Shown here piece by piece: positions 46,999 to 56,589 of a stretch of DNA of 64,000 nt. A program made the position numbers and the translations under genes. The stretch's first letter is position 1; each line of letters opens with the position of its first letter. Origin of the DNA: Mycobacteriaceae bacterium (GTDB lineage: Bacteria; Actinomycetota; Actinomycetes; Mycobacteriales; Mycobacteriaceae). The stretch lies in contig JAIEPH010000015.1 in assembly GCA_019749805.1 (NCBI GenBank), positions 26,537 to 90,536 of the forward strand. Reading direction: 5' to 3'. Under the pieces are notes generated by a model. The model made no database searches and had not been told where the DNA came from. It worked only from the letters and a program-made list of their open reading frames with translations.

Positions 46999-48515
46999 GC
47001 GCGACGCCTCAAGGCCTCGAGGGCTGCGGCGAGCTCGTCGCGGTCGTCGAACGGCCGGGTCACACCGTGGCTGGTTTGTCCCGGCTCGTGGCCTTTACCG
47101 GCGACAAGCACGATGTCTCCGGGTTGCGCCCAGGCGACGGCGAAGTCGATGGCTTGGCGACGGTCACCGATCTCGACCACTTCTGCGCGGCCCGCCGTGC
47201 CCGCGACGATCTCGGCACGGATGGCCGCAGCGTCCTCGTCGCGCGGGTTGTCGTCGGTGACCACGACGAGCTCCGCCATGGCGGCGGCGACCCGACCCAT
47301 CGGTGCGCGCTTACCGGGGTCTCGATTACCGCCCGCGCCGAACACGACGGCCAGCCGGCCTGCGCCCTGCTCCCGCAGCGTCTGCAGCACCGCTTCCAGC
47401 GCGCCGGGCTTGTGCGCATAGTCGACCAGCGCCATAAATGGCTGCCCGCGGTCGACGGATTCCAGGCGTCCGGGCACGCTCGCGGTGCGCAGCCCGTGCG
47501 CGGCCTGCTCCGGTGACACCCCGACGGCGTCCAACAGCGCCACCGCGAGCAGACAATTCGCCACGTTGTAGCGCCCCGGCAGACCTATCCTCAGCCCGTG
47601 GTGCACCCCTGCGGGGTCGACGGCAACGAATTCCTGGGCACCCGCGTCGACCGCGCGGACGTCTTCGACGCGCCAATCGGCAGCGGTTCCGGTGGTGCTG
47701 ACCGATACCGGATCGTGCGCGAGCCCGGCGATCGCGCGGCCCGCGTCGTCGTCGACGCACACCACTGAAATGCTTGTGTGCGTTGGAGATTCGGGATCGA
47801 ACAGCTTGGCCTTGGCGTCGAAGTAGTCCTGCATCGTCGGATGGAAGTCCAGATGGTCACGGGACAGGTTGGTGAACCCGCCGACTGCGAACCGGACCCC
47901 GTCGACGCGTCCCAGGGTCAGCGCGTGGCTGGACACCTCCATCACCACGGTGTCGACGCCCTGTTCGACCATCACCGCCAGCAGCGCCTGCAGGTCGGGC
48001 GCCTCCGGTGTGGTGAGCGCGCTGGGCTGATCGCGGCCGTCGATCCGGATGCCGATCGTCCCGATGAGTCCCGGCATCCGGTCGGCCGAACGCAAACCGG
48101 CCTCGACGAGATAGGTCGTGGTCGTCTTGCCCGATGTCCCGGTGACGCCGATGACGCGCAGCCTCTCCGACGGATGCCCGTAGACCGTGGCCGCGATCTC
48201 GCCGAGCACCGAGCGCGGAGCCGGGTGGACGAGCACCGGGACGTCGACATCGGCACCGATCTCAGTAACTCCCGCGGCGTCGGTCAGGATCGCGACCGCC
48301 CCACGTGACACCGCCTCGGCGGCGTGGCGGGCACCGTGCGACGAGGCGCCGGGCAGCGCGGCGAACAGGTCGGAGGACTGCACGTCCTGGCTGCGCAGGG
48401 TGACCCCGGTAATCCGGATGTCGGGGACCCGCGGGCCGTGTGCCGGCACCGCCGCGACCTGCTCGGCAACCAGCCCGAGCGCGCTTCCGGCAGGGTGGCT
48501 GGGACGCAGGTTCAT
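46995..48515 (-). CDS. murE: UDP-MurNAc-dipeptide meso-diaminopimelate ligase
   Basis: A 506-residue ligase adding the third stem residue. The ATP loop is [35 protein letters not shown] and [19 protein letters not shown] follow. The specificity motif is DNPR ([11 protein letters not shown]), which selects meso-diaminopimelate rather than lysine. C-terminus [15 protein letters not shown]. It overlaps murF (ATGA) and starts 44 bp after pbpB, whereas in M. tuberculosis several genes (Rv2159c-Rv2162c) intervene. Confidence 0.98.
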   Translation of the reverse strand: MNLRPSHPAGSALGLVAEQVAAVPAHGPRVPDIRITGVTLRSQDVQSSDLFAALPGASSHGARHAAEAVSRGAVAILTDAAGVTEIGADVDVPVLVHPAPRSVLGEIAATVYGHPSERLRVIGVTGTSGKTTTTYLVEAGLRSADRMPGLIGTIGIRIDGRDQPSALTTPEAPDLQALLAVMVEQGVDTVVMEVSSHALTLGRVDGVRFAVGGFTNLSRDHLDFHPTMQDYFDAKAKLFDPESPTHTSISVVCVDDDAGRAIAGLAHDPVSVSTTGTAADWRVEDVRAVDAGAQEFVAVDPAGVHHGLRIGLPGRYNVANCLLAVALLDAVGVSPEQAAHGLRTASVPGRLESVDRGQPFMALVDYAHKPGALEAVLQTLREQGAGRLAVVFGAGGNRDPGKRAPMGRVAAAMAELVVVTDDNPRDEDAAAIRAEIVAGTAGRAEVVEIGDRRQAIDFAVAWAQPGDIVLVAGKGHEPGQTSHGVTRPFDDRDELAAALEALRRRA

Positions 48516-48559
48516 GGCGATGACACGTTACCGGCCCGGCGTTCGGCCCATCCGAGCGC

Positions 48560-50488
48560 TCAGTCCGCTTGCAGCGTCAGCCGCGGTCCCTCGGGTGAGA
48601 GCGGCACGTTCTCCCGCTGAAGCAACCAGGAGGCGATGTTGTGGAACAGCGGCGCCGCGGTCGTCCCGGGCTGGCCGTCGGCCGTGCGGTGCGGGTTGTC
48701 CATCATCACGCCGATGACGTAGCGCGGGTTGTCGGTCGTGGCGATGCCGGCGAAGGTGATCCAGTAGACGTCGCTGTAGTAGCAGCCGCACGCCGGGTCG
48801 ATCTGCTGGGCGGTGCCTGTCTTGCCCGACAGCTGGTAGCCCTCGACGGCGCCCTGCGATCCGGTGCCCTGCTGTACGCCCATCGGATCGCGCTGCAGCG
48901 TCGCGCGCAGCATCTGCCGCACCGTCTGCGCGGTCTGCGCCGACACCACCCGAATCCCTTCCGGCCGGGGTTCGTCGGCGCGACTCCCGTCGGGGGCGAT
49001 GGTGCTCTTGACGATGCGCGGCGGTACGCGCACGCCGTCGTTGGCGATCGCCTGGTACATGCCCGTCATCTGCAACAGGGTCATCGAAAGACCCTGTCCG
49101 ATCGGCAAGTTGGAGAACGTGCTACCCGACCACTGGTCGATCGGCGGGACCAGGCCCGCGCTCTCCCCCGGCAGCCCGACGTGGGTGCGCTGGCCGAGGC
49201 CGAATTTGCGCACCATCTCGAAGTACTTCTCCGGCCCGAGGCGCTGGGCCAGCATCAGGGTGCCGACGTTCGAGGACTTCCCGAAGATCCCGGTGGTGGT
49301 GTACGGCATGACGCCGTGCTCCCAGGCGTCGCCGACGGTGACGCCGCCCATGTTGATCGAGCCCGGCACCTGCAGCACCTCGTCGGGGTTGGACAGCCCA
49401 TACTCGATCACCGACGCGGCGGTGATGATCTTGTTGACCGACCCGGGTTCGAACGGCGAGGACACCGAGAGGTTGCCCAACTGCCGGTTTTCCTGCCTAC
49501 CGATGTCCTGGCTCGGATCGAAGGTGTTGTCGTTCGCCATCGCCAGGACTTCACCGGTCTTCGCATCCAGCACCACCGCAGACGCGTTCTTCGCACCGGA
49601 GAGGTCCTTGGCCTGCTGCACCTGCTGCTGGACATAGAACTGGATGTCGTCGTCGAGGGTCAGCACGACCGTCGACCCGTCCACCGCGTCGTGGCGGTTG
49701 CGGTAGCTCCCCGGAATCACCACACCGTCGGACCCGCGGTCGTACGTGACCGAACCGTCGGTGCCGGCCAAGACCGCGTCCAGCGAGTCCTCCATGCCCA
49801 GCAGACCGTGGCCGTCCCAGTCGATGCCGCCGACGATGTTGGCCGCCAGTGCCCCGCCCGGGTACTGGCGCAGATCCTGCCGCTCTGAGCCGACTTCGGG
49901 GAATTTGGTGGTGATGACGTCGGCGATGGCGGGGTCGACCGCGCGGGCCAGGTAGACGAATGTCTCGTTGCTCTTGAGCTTCTTCAACACCGTGGCCGCG
50001 TTCGGCTTGTTGTTGAGCCGCAGCGCCACCTCATCGGCGATCTCGCGCAGCCTGGTCTCCGGCTTCGGCGCCTCCGACGTCTTCGCCCGCGCCTCTTCCA
50101 GCTGCTTGCGCACCCGGGCCGGCTGGAACGTAAGCGCGCGCGCCTCGATGGTGAAGGCCAGTTTGTCGTTGTCGCGGTCGACGATCGCCCCGCGCACAGC
50201 CTGGTCGACGTCGGTGACCTTGAGCTGGCTCGCGGCCTCGGCGCGCAGACCCTCTGCGCGCGGAACCTGGAGGTTGAACAGCTGCGCGGCCGCGACGATC
50301 AGCACCAGGAAGATCACGGCGTTGCCGACGCGATGTCGAAATACGAACGACGCGCTACGGATGCCACCCTCGGCCGACGGCGTGCGGGTGCGCCGCGACC
50401 GCGCGGACCGCTCCTGCGTCTTCGCCGTCTTTCCCGCGGTGCGCGCCTTCGACTTGCCGGGGCCGGGACCCTTGTCGCCGCGACTCAT
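48560..50488 (-). CDS. pbpB: Septal transpeptidase PbpB (FtsI, class B PBP)
   Basis: A 642-residue bitopic penicillin-binding protein cross-linking septal peptidoglycan. A basic cytoplasmic tail (residues 1-52) precedes one helix (VGNAVIFLVLIVAAAQLF). The class B pedestal domain begins RGAIVDRDNDKLAF. Transpeptidase motifs are complete: Ser350-x-x-Lys353 (EPGSVNK), Ser405-x-Asn407 (KSSN) and Lys556-Thr-Gly (SGKTGTAQ). Its ATG overlaps the FtsL-like gene stop (ATGA). Confidence 0.97.
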   Translation of the reverse strand: MSRGDKGPGPGKSKARTAGKTAKTQERSARSRRTRTPSAEGGIRSASFVFRHRVGNAVIFLVLIVAAAQLFNLQVPRAEGLRAEAASQLKVTDVDQAVRGAIVDRDNDKLAFTIEARALTFQPARVRKQLEEARAKTSEAPKPETRLREIADEVALRLNNKPNAATVLKKLKSNETFVYLARAVDPAIADVITTKFPEVGSERQDLRQYPGGALAANIVGGIDWDGHGLLGMEDSLDAVLAGTDGSVTYDRGSDGVVIPGSYRNRHDAVDGSTVVLTLDDDIQFYVQQQVQQAKDLSGAKNASAVVLDAKTGEVLAMANDNTFDPSQDIGRQENRQLGNLSVSSPFEPGSVNKIITAASVIEYGLSNPDEVLQVPGSINMGGVTVGDAWEHGVMPYTTTGIFGKSSNVGTLMLAQRLGPEKYFEMVRKFGLGQRTHVGLPGESAGLVPPIDQWSGSTFSNLPIGQGLSMTLLQMTGMYQAIANDGVRVPPRIVKSTIAPDGSRADEPRPEGIRVVSAQTAQTVRQMLRATLQRDPMGVQQGTGSQGAVEGYQLSGKTGTAQQIDPACGCYYSDVYWITFAGIATTDNPRYVIGVMMDNPHRTADGQPGTTAAPLFHNIASWLLQRENVPLSPEGPRLTLQAD

Positions 50489-51525
50489 GCCGGTGCGCCG
50501 GGGATCGGCGCGACGGGCCCGGGCGCCTGCGGTGCGGCCTCGACGGGTGGCACCTGCAGCGGCTGCTGGATCACCGGCGCCGAGGGTGCGGCCGGTGTCG
50601 CGGGCAACGGCCCAAGTGCGGGCAGCATGCCTTGGGTCGCGTGCGGTACCTCGACACCGGGCGTGGCCGCCGGTGGGACCGCGGGGATCGGGACGGGCTG
50701 GCTGATGCCCGGGATCGGCTGGCTCGCGCCGGGCGTCGGCACGAGCGCAGGTCGCTGCGGTACCCGCACGGTGAGTTCACGCGGTTCGGTCACGCGCGCC
50801 GCCGGAGCCTGCGGAGGTGCGGGTGGCGCTTCCTCGGGAAGCGGCGTGTTCAGCGGAGGCGGTGGAACGCCTTCGGCGGGTTTGGGAGTGCCGACGACGA
50901 TCCAGTTTCCCGACGGATCCTGCACGAGGTGCGCGGTGTCCCGCGACGGGATCATTCCCAGGCCGCGAGCCGCCTCGGCCAGCGCCGGTGCCGCCTGCGC
51001 CTCGAGGACGTCCCGCTCCAGCGCTTCCTTCTGTTGCAGCAGAGCCTGATTCGTCTCTCGGGCGTTTCCGAGCTGATACGAACGCTCGGCGGCGTCGGTC
51101 GACAACCACAGTGTGGTTCCCAGACCTGCACCGAGCGATCCGATGACCAAGACAACGAACGGCACCCTGGCGATCAGCGCGCGGGGACGCAGGTCGACAG
51201 ACGACAGTCTGACGAGGATGCGCTCGCGTAGCGGAGGGCGAATGACCTTGGGCGCCTTGGCCTTACGCGCCTTGGCGCGGGCCTTGGCCTGGCCGGAGTT
51301 CTTCGGCCGGGCTGGGGCACCGGTGGGCCGCGGAATCGGGGCGGTCTGCGGTGCGGACCGCCGCGGCCGCTGGTCGCGTGAAGGCTTGCGGCGCGACGGC
51401 GCTTCGGCGGGACGACCACTGTTGCGGGGGTTGCGGCGCTCGTCGGTCCCGCGCGCCAGTGCCGAACGCTTGGCCTGCTTGCGCTGCTTGGCCTGCTTGC
51501 TCTGCTTGGCCTGCTTGCTTTTCAT
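50485..51525 (-). CDS. FtsL-like membrane protein with Lys/Gln repeats and Pro-rich C-terminus (Rv2164c-like)
   Basis: A 346-residue bitopic protein in the FtsL position between rsmH and pbpB. The cytoplasmic N-terminus (1-115) is extremely basic and starts with three KQAK-type repeats; one helix follows (LIARVPFVVLVIGSLGAGLGTTLWL), then a short coiled coil (AERSYQLGNARETNQALLQQKEALERDVLEAQ) typical of FtsL, and a roughly 140-residue Pro/Ala/Val-rich extracytoplasmic tail. FtsL normally binds FtsB and FtsQ to activate FtsWI. TGATG junction with rsmH; ATGA overlap with pbpB. Confidence 0.88.
   Translation of the reverse strand: MKSKQAKQSKQAKQRKQAKRSALARGTDERRNPRNSGRPAEAPSRRKPSRDQRPRRSAPQTAPIPRPTGAPARPKNSGQAKARAKARKAKAPKVIRPPLRERILVRLSSVDLRPRALIARVPFVVLVIGSLGAGLGTTLWLSTDAAERSYQLGNARETNQALLQQKEALERDVLEAQAAPALAEAARGLGMIPSRDTAHLVQDPSGNWIVVGTPKPAEGVPPPPLNTPLPEEAPPAPPQAPAARVTEPRELTVRVPQRPALVPTPGASQPIPGISQPVPIPAVPPAATPGVEVPHATQGMLPALGPLPATPAAPSAPVIQQPLQVPPVEAAPQAPGPVAPIPGAPA
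51466..51519. repeat. Three 18-bp tandem repeats in the 5' end of the FtsL-like gene
   Basis: Units at 51466-51483, 51484-51501 and 51502-51519; the last two are identical (CTGCTTGGCCTGCTTGCT) and the first differs at about three bases. On the coding strand each encodes a six-residue Lys/Gln/Ala unit (KQAKQS, KQAKQR, KRSALA-like end). Repeat number could vary by slippage without breaking the frame. Confidence 0.85.
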
Positions 51526-52526
51526 CAGGGCTCCCCCACCTTTTCCAGCGCCCGTAGCCGCACACTTGCGCTACGTGGGTTGATTGCGATCTCTTCGTCC
51601 CCCGCGCGCTCGGCGCCACGGGTCAAGGCGACGAATTCCGGTTCATGCCCGGGCAATTCGACCGGCAGGTCTTGCGGTGTCCTGGATGCCGTGGCCGCCG
51701 AGAACTGGTTCTTAACGATGCGGTCCTCCAGGGACTGGTAGGCCATCACCACGATCCGTCCGCCGGGCCTCAGCGCGTCGAGTGCGGCGGGCAGCGCGTC
51801 GCGCAGCGAGTCCAGTTCTCCGTTGACGGCGATGCGCAGCGCCTGGAACGTCCGCTTCGCGGGGTGTCCGCCGGTGCGGCGCGCGGGCGCCGGTATCGCC
51901 TGGTACAGCAGCTCGACCAGCTCGGCGGTGGTCGAGAACGGCCGGATGGCGCGCCTGCGGGCGATCTGCGAGGCGATCCGGTTGGCGAACCGCTCCTCGC
52001 CGAACTCACGCAGCAGCCGCGCCAGCGTGCGCTCGTCGTAGGTGTTGACGACCTCCGCCGCGGTCAGCGGCGAGTCGGGGTCCATCCTCATGTCCAGCGG
52101 TGCGTCCACGGCATAGGAGAAGCCGCGATCGGTGCGATCCAGCTGCATCGAGGAGACCCCGAGGTCGAAGAGGATGCCGGCCACCGAGAGGTCGTCGCCG
52201 CCCGACCAGTAGCCGGACTGCTCGAGTGCGCCTGCGATCCCGTCGTAGCGGGTACGCACCAGCAGCACGCGGTCGCTGAACCCGGATAACCGCTCTCCGG
52301 CGATCCAGAGGGCATTCGGATCGCGGTCCAGCCCGATGAGTCGCAGCGCGGGGAACTCGGTGAGGAATCGCTCGGCATGGCCACCTGCGCCGAGCGTGGC
52401 ATCGATGAGCACGGCGCCCCTGCCGTCGGCGGCGTGGCGGGTCAGCGCGGGGGCGAGGAGCTCGACGCAGCGGTCGAGGAGGACCGGAATGTGCCCGTGA
52501 TCGGGATCTTTGATTTCGTCAGGCAT
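51525..52526 (-). CDS. rsmH: 16S rRNA m4C1402 methyltransferase
   Basis: A 333-residue SAM-dependent enzyme methylating N4 of C1402 in 16S rRNA (also called mraW). Motifs: [33 protein letters not shown] (SAM loop), [24 protein letters not shown] and [20 protein letters not shown] at 52526 has GGAGG 7 bp upstream. The frame is open further upstream to 52709, but that stretch is the structured mraW RNA leader, so it is not treated as protein here. Confidence 0.96.
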   Translation of the reverse strand: MPDEIKDPDHGHIPVLLDRCVELLAPALTRHAADGRGAVLIDATLGAGGHAERFLTEFPALRLIGLDRDPNALWIAGERLSGFSDRVLLVRTRYDGIAGALEQSGYWSGGDDLSVAGILFDLGVSSMQLDRTDRGFSYAVDAPLDMRMDPDSPLTAAEVVNTYDERTLARLLREFGEERFANRIASQIARRRAIRPFSTTAELVELLYQAIPAPARRTGGHPAKRTFQALRIAVNGELDSLRDALPAALDALRPGGRIVVMAYQSLEDRIVKNQFSAATASRTPQDLPVELPGHEPEFVALTRGAERAGDEEIAINPRSASVRLRALEKVGEP

Positions 52527-52543
52527 CGCCCAGCCTCCATGTA

Positions 52544-52636
52544 GGCCTCCGGTGCAGACCCGTGCACCGAGGTCCCTGTCCGAGGGTGCGGACCTGGCGT
52601 CGGGGAAGTACGCCAGGGCCGGTTCGGACAGAGGCC
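52544..52636 (-). ncRNA. mraW RNA motif in the rsmH 5' leader
   Basis: Complementary arms form a compact multi-stem structure on the rsmH strand: closing stem 52544-52548 with 52632-52636; hairpin 52550-52556 with 52563-52569 (7 bp, 6-nt loop); long stem 52576-52583 with 52624-52631 (8 bp), topped by 52593-52600 with 52610-52617 (8 bp, 9-nt loop). All pairs are Watson-Crick. Position and lineage match the published mraW RNA motif, a predicted cis-regulatory RNA upstream of mraW in actinobacteria. The structure ends just before the GGAGG ribosome binding site, so it could control rsmH translation. Confidence 0.85.
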
Positions 52637-52683
52637 ACGATGCATGGGCACCAAGCCGGTCGAGTCCCGCATCAGCGGCAACA

Positions 52684-53115
52684 TCAGATGATGTCGTGCA
52701 GAGCTTCATCGGTGGCCGCGGAGAAGTTCTCTTCGTGCGTCTGCTGGTATTCCTGCCACGCCGCCGAATCCCAGATCTCCAGGTAGTCGACCGATCCGAT
52801 CACCACGCAGTCCTTCGACAGGTTGGCGTAGCGGCGATGATCGGCCGACAAGGTGATCCGGCCTTGTGAGTCGGGGTGCTGTTCGTCGGTGGCCGCGGCC
52901 AGGTTCCGCAGGAATGCCCGAGCCTCCGGATTACTCCGGGACGCCTGCGACGCCCGTCGTGCCAGCTTTTCGAACTCCGCGCGCGGGTAGACGGCGAGGC
53001 TGTGATCTTGGCCTTTGGAGACCATCAACCCTCCTGCCAGCGCGTCGCGGAACTTGGCGGGCAGTGTGAGCCGCCCCTTGTCGTCGAGCTTCGGCGTGTA
53101 GGTGCCGAGAAACAT
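52684..53115 (-). CDS. mraZ: Transcriptional regulator MraZ
   Basis: A 143-residue protein with two SpoVT/AbrB-like swapped-hairpin repeats: [25 protein letters not shown] and [23 protein letters not shown]. MraZ forms a ring and represses or tunes the division cluster by binding repeats upstream of its own gene; matching repeats are present at 53162-53185. GGAGG precedes the ATG. First gene of the cluster. Confidence 0.98.
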   Translation of the reverse strand: MFLGTYTPKLDDKGRLTLPAKFRDALAGGLMVSKGQDHSLAVYPRAEFEKLARRASQASRSNPEARAFLRNLAAATDEQHPDSQGRITLSADHRRYANLSKDCVVIGSVDYLEIWDSAAWQEYQQTHEENFSAATDEALHDII

Positions 53116-53161
53116 CTCGCCACCTCCTGCGCCGTCCGGAGCCCCGGTTGCTCCGTTGCCG

Positions 53162-53185
53162 CCACTTTACCCCACAATCCCCCAC
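53162..53185 (-). promoter_or_regulatory. MraZ operator: three GTGG(G) repeats at 10-bp spacing
   Basis: On the minus strand GTGGGG begins at 53185 and 53175 and GTGG at 53165, exactly 10 bp apart, about 50-70 bp upstream of the mraZ ATG. MraZ of E. coli binds three TGGGN repeats with 5-nt spacers (10-bp period) upstream of its own gene; the arrangement here is the same. Confidence 0.65.
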
Positions 53186-53370
53186 ATCACTCCATTTGAT
53201 ACCAAGATTTGTTCGTGCGTCCCCACCTAGCAGGGACATCGGTGACATTTCAACACCACGGTTCGGCGTCGGGAGCCGTCCGGGTTGGTAAACCCGCAGC
53301 TAGAGGGGTAAGAACGGGTTGGTGGGGCGCGGTGGGGCAGCGACCCAGCAGCTGAGCCGGCCATGCGCAC

Positions 53371-53401
53371 AAAAAAGGGGTAGCCCGGTGTGGGCTACCC
53401 C
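53371..53401 (-). terminator. Intrinsic terminator after the DUF3040 gene
   Basis: A perfect 10-bp stem (GGGGTAGCCC, 53377-53386, with GGGCTACCCC, 53392-53401) and a 5-nt loop are followed on the minus strand by six U (AAAAAA at 53371-53376). It lies 17 bp past the DUF3040 stop. Canonical U-tract terminators are uncommon in mycobacteria, so this is a strong one. Confidence 0.88.
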
Positions 53402-53417
53402 TGGGGCCGGTGTGGCG

Positions 53418-53825
53418 CTACTCGTCGAAGCGACGGCGGAACCGATCCTCCATACGACTGGTGAACGAGCCGCCGGCGCCTTTGGCGCGCTTCTGGCGCT
53501 GCTGCCCGACCTGATCGGTGGCCGAACGGTCACGGCCGCCTGCCACGCGCGGGCCCGTGATCGCGAAGACCACGCCGCCGAACATCACGATGAAACCGAT
53601 CACGGACAGGATCGCAAAGTCACCGATTCGAGTGGCGGGGATCGCGATGCCCGCCACCAGCATCGCCAGTCCGGCCACGAAAAGCGCTGCACCCTGCAGT
53701 CGACGACGGGTGGACGGCGCGCGGAGCGTCCCACCGCGAACGCTCGAAGCGAACTTCGGGTCCTCGGCATAGAGCGCGCTCTCGATCTGATCGAGCATGC
53801 GCTGCTCATGATCGGAGAGTGGCAT
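53418..53825 (-). CDS. DUF3040 membrane protein (Rv2169c-like)
   Basis: A 135-residue protein. The N-terminus MPLSDHEQRMLDQIESALYAEDPKFASS is the DUF3040 signature; two helices follow (LQGAALFVAGLAMLVAGIAI and FAILSVIGFIVMFGGVVFAI), then a basic Arg/Gln-rich tail. Function unknown; regularly beside the division cluster. GAGGGAGGGACG precedes the ATG. A TACAAT hexamer on the minus strand (complement of 53960-53965) is a possible -10. It ends in a strong terminator. Confidence 0.88.
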   Translation of the reverse strand: MPLSDHEQRMLDQIESALYAEDPKFASSVRGGTLRAPSTRRRLQGAALFVAGLAMLVAGIAIPATRIGDFAILSVIGFIVMFGGVVFAITGPRVAGGRDRSATDQVGQQRQKRAKGAGGSFTSRMEDRFRRRFDE

Positions 53826-54056
53826 TCGTCCCTCCCTCGGGGCCCAGGAGCCGATGCGACCGGTCTCAATCGTTCAAACTGATGTCCGCCCGAATTCACG
53901 GACGCCTAACAGTCATGATACGAGGTCAGTCTGAGCCGTACCACCTTGTTCGACGCCCGATTGTATGACGTGCACTGCCGCCGGTGAGCAACACCTCGCT
54001 CGGTTCGATAATGGGGGCACGTGACTGCACGAAGTTGATCTGAGGACAGGAGCAAG

Positions 54057-54665
54057 TTGGCGACGTTTCTGATCGATCTGTCGCCGAGCGATATGCAACG
54101 CCGGCTCGGTGACGCGCTCGCCGTCTACGTCGACGCCATGCGCTATCCGCGTGGCACCGAAGACCAACGCGCATCGATGTGGCTCGAGCACACGCATCGG
54201 GGTGGGTGGAAGGCGGTCGCCGCCGTCGAGGCGCCCGACCGGGACGGACCCGACGCGACTCCGCCTTCAGACCCGGAACTGGCCTCGGCGTCGCTGCTCG
54301 GCATCGCGTACGGCTACTGCGGCGCGCCGGACCAATGGTGGCAGCAGCAAGTGGTCACCGGCCTGCACCGGGTAGGCGCCGATCCGGCCCGCATCGCCGA
54401 GCTGATGACGAGCTACTTCGAGCTGACCGAACTGCACATCCATCCCCGCGCGCAGGGCCGCGGACTCGGTGAGGCACTCGCCCGCCGGCTGCTCGCCGAC
54501 CGTGCCGAATCGCAGGTACTGCTGTCGACACCCGAGATCAACGGCGAAGCGAACCGGGCCTGGCGGCTCTACCGTCGCCTCGGCTTCGCCGACATCATCC
54601 GGGGCTACCACTTCGCCGGCGATCCGCGGGCGTTTGCCATCCTCGGGCGGGCTTTACCTCTCTGA
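54057..54665 (+). CDS. GNAT-family N-acetyltransferase (Rv2170-like)
   Basis: A 202-residue acetyltransferase: the acetyl-CoA loop is HIHPRAQGRGLGEALARRLL and the C-terminal signature is RAWRLYRRLGFADIIRGYHF. The M. tuberculosis orthologue Rv2170 has been reported to acetylate isocitrate dehydrogenase; the substrate here is unproven. The start is TTG (54057) with AGGAG four bases upstream, which yields MATFLIDLSPSDMQRRLGDAL, the conserved N-terminus. Divergent from the DUF3040 gene across a 231-bp gap with no other gene. Confidence 0.88.
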   Translation: MATFLIDLSPSDMQRRLGDALAVYVDAMRYPRGTEDQRASMWLEHTHRGGWKAVAAVEAPDRDGPDATPPSDPELASASLLGIAYGYCGAPDQWWQQQVVTGLHRVGADPARIAELMTSYFELTELHIHPRAQGRGLGEALARRLLADRAESQVLLSTPEINGEANRAWRLYRRLGFADIIRGYHFAGDPRAFAILGRALPL

Positions 54666-54714
54666 TACCTCTCTGATGCATCTCTCAACTGCTCCGGTCT
54701 GGCACGATGACCAC

Positions 54715-55404
54715 GTGCGCGCCCAGCAATCTCGGAAACGTCGTCTGCTCGCCGTGGTGTTGCTGATCCTCATCGCCCTTCCGGCACTCGTCGGATGCGT
54801 TCGGATCAGGGCGTCGATGACGGTGTCGCCCGACGACAGGGTGTCGGGACAGATCATTGCCGCGGCCAAACCGCGCAACGACGATGACAAGGGTCCTCAA
54901 CTTCTCAACAATCTGACATTCGCCAACAAGGTGGCGGTCTCCGAGTACAGCCGCGACGACTATGTCGGATCGCAAGCGGTGTTCTCGGACCTCACCTTCG
55001 CCGAACTCCCCCAACTGGCCAACATGAACCGCGACGCCGCCGGCGTGGACATCGCGCTACGACGCGCCGGCGACCTGGTGATTCTCGAGGGCCGCGTCGA
55101 CCTCACCTCACTGAGCGACTCCGAGGCCGACGTCTCGCTTTCGGTGTCGTTCCCCGGCGAGGTCACCTCGACCAACGGGACCCAGGTGTCCGCCGAGATC
55201 GTCGAGTGGAAACTGCGACCCGGTGTCGTCAGCACGATGAACGCCCAGGCCCGCTATACCGACCCGAGCGCCCGCTCGTTCACCGGCGCGGCGATCTGGC
55301 TCGCCGTGGGCTCATTCCTGGTTGCCGGGATCATCGGCGGACTCGCCTACTACAACCGCGACCAATCGCCCCCCGTCGGCGAGCGCCGCGCCGACTCCCC
55401 TTGA
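54715..55404 (+). CDS. lppM: Lipoprotein LppM
   Basis: A 229-residue envelope lipoprotein. A basic start and hydrophobic segment end with the lipobox ALVGC; the mature part opens VRIRASMTVSPDDRVSGQIIAAAKP, and the C-terminus has a transmembrane helix (AAIWLAVGSFLVAGIIGGLAYY), an unusual double anchor that LppM is known for. In M. tuberculosis it is linked to phagocytosis and host-cell interaction. GTG at 54715 gives the expected length; an in-frame ATG at 54676 would put 13 extra residues before the signal segment. Confidence 0.88.
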   Translation: MRAQQSRKRRLLAVVLLILIALPALVGCVRIRASMTVSPDDRVSGQIIAAAKPRNDDDKGPQLLNNLTFANKVAVSEYSRDDYVGSQAVFSDLTFAELPQLANMNRDAAGVDIALRRAGDLVILEGRVDLTSLSDSEADVSLSVSFPGEVTSTNGTQVSAEIVEWKLRPGVVSTMNAQARYTDPSARSFTGAAIWLAVGSFLVAGIIGGLAYYNRDQSPPVGERRADSP

Positions 55405-55417
55405 CACCCCGCTCTGA

Positions 55418-56587
<1,170 letters not shown>

Positions 56588-56589
56588 CA

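Larger units (their letters stand above)
53116..53417. other. 302-bp spacer upstream of the division cluster
   Basis: The stretch between mraZ and the DUF3040 gene carries no gene. It holds the mraZ leader, the three-repeat MraZ operator (53162-53185), an A/T-richer patch (53185-53215) where the promoter is expected but no clear -35/-10 pair is seen, and the intrinsic terminator of the DUF3040 gene (53371-53401). The isolation by a terminator suggests the division cluster is transcribed from its own promoter here. Confidence 0.6.

Noticed and set aside
52527..52709. N-terminal extension of RsmH
   Set aside because: The stretch folds as the mraW RNA, there is a good ribosome binding site for the ATG at 52526, and the extension overlaps mraZ.
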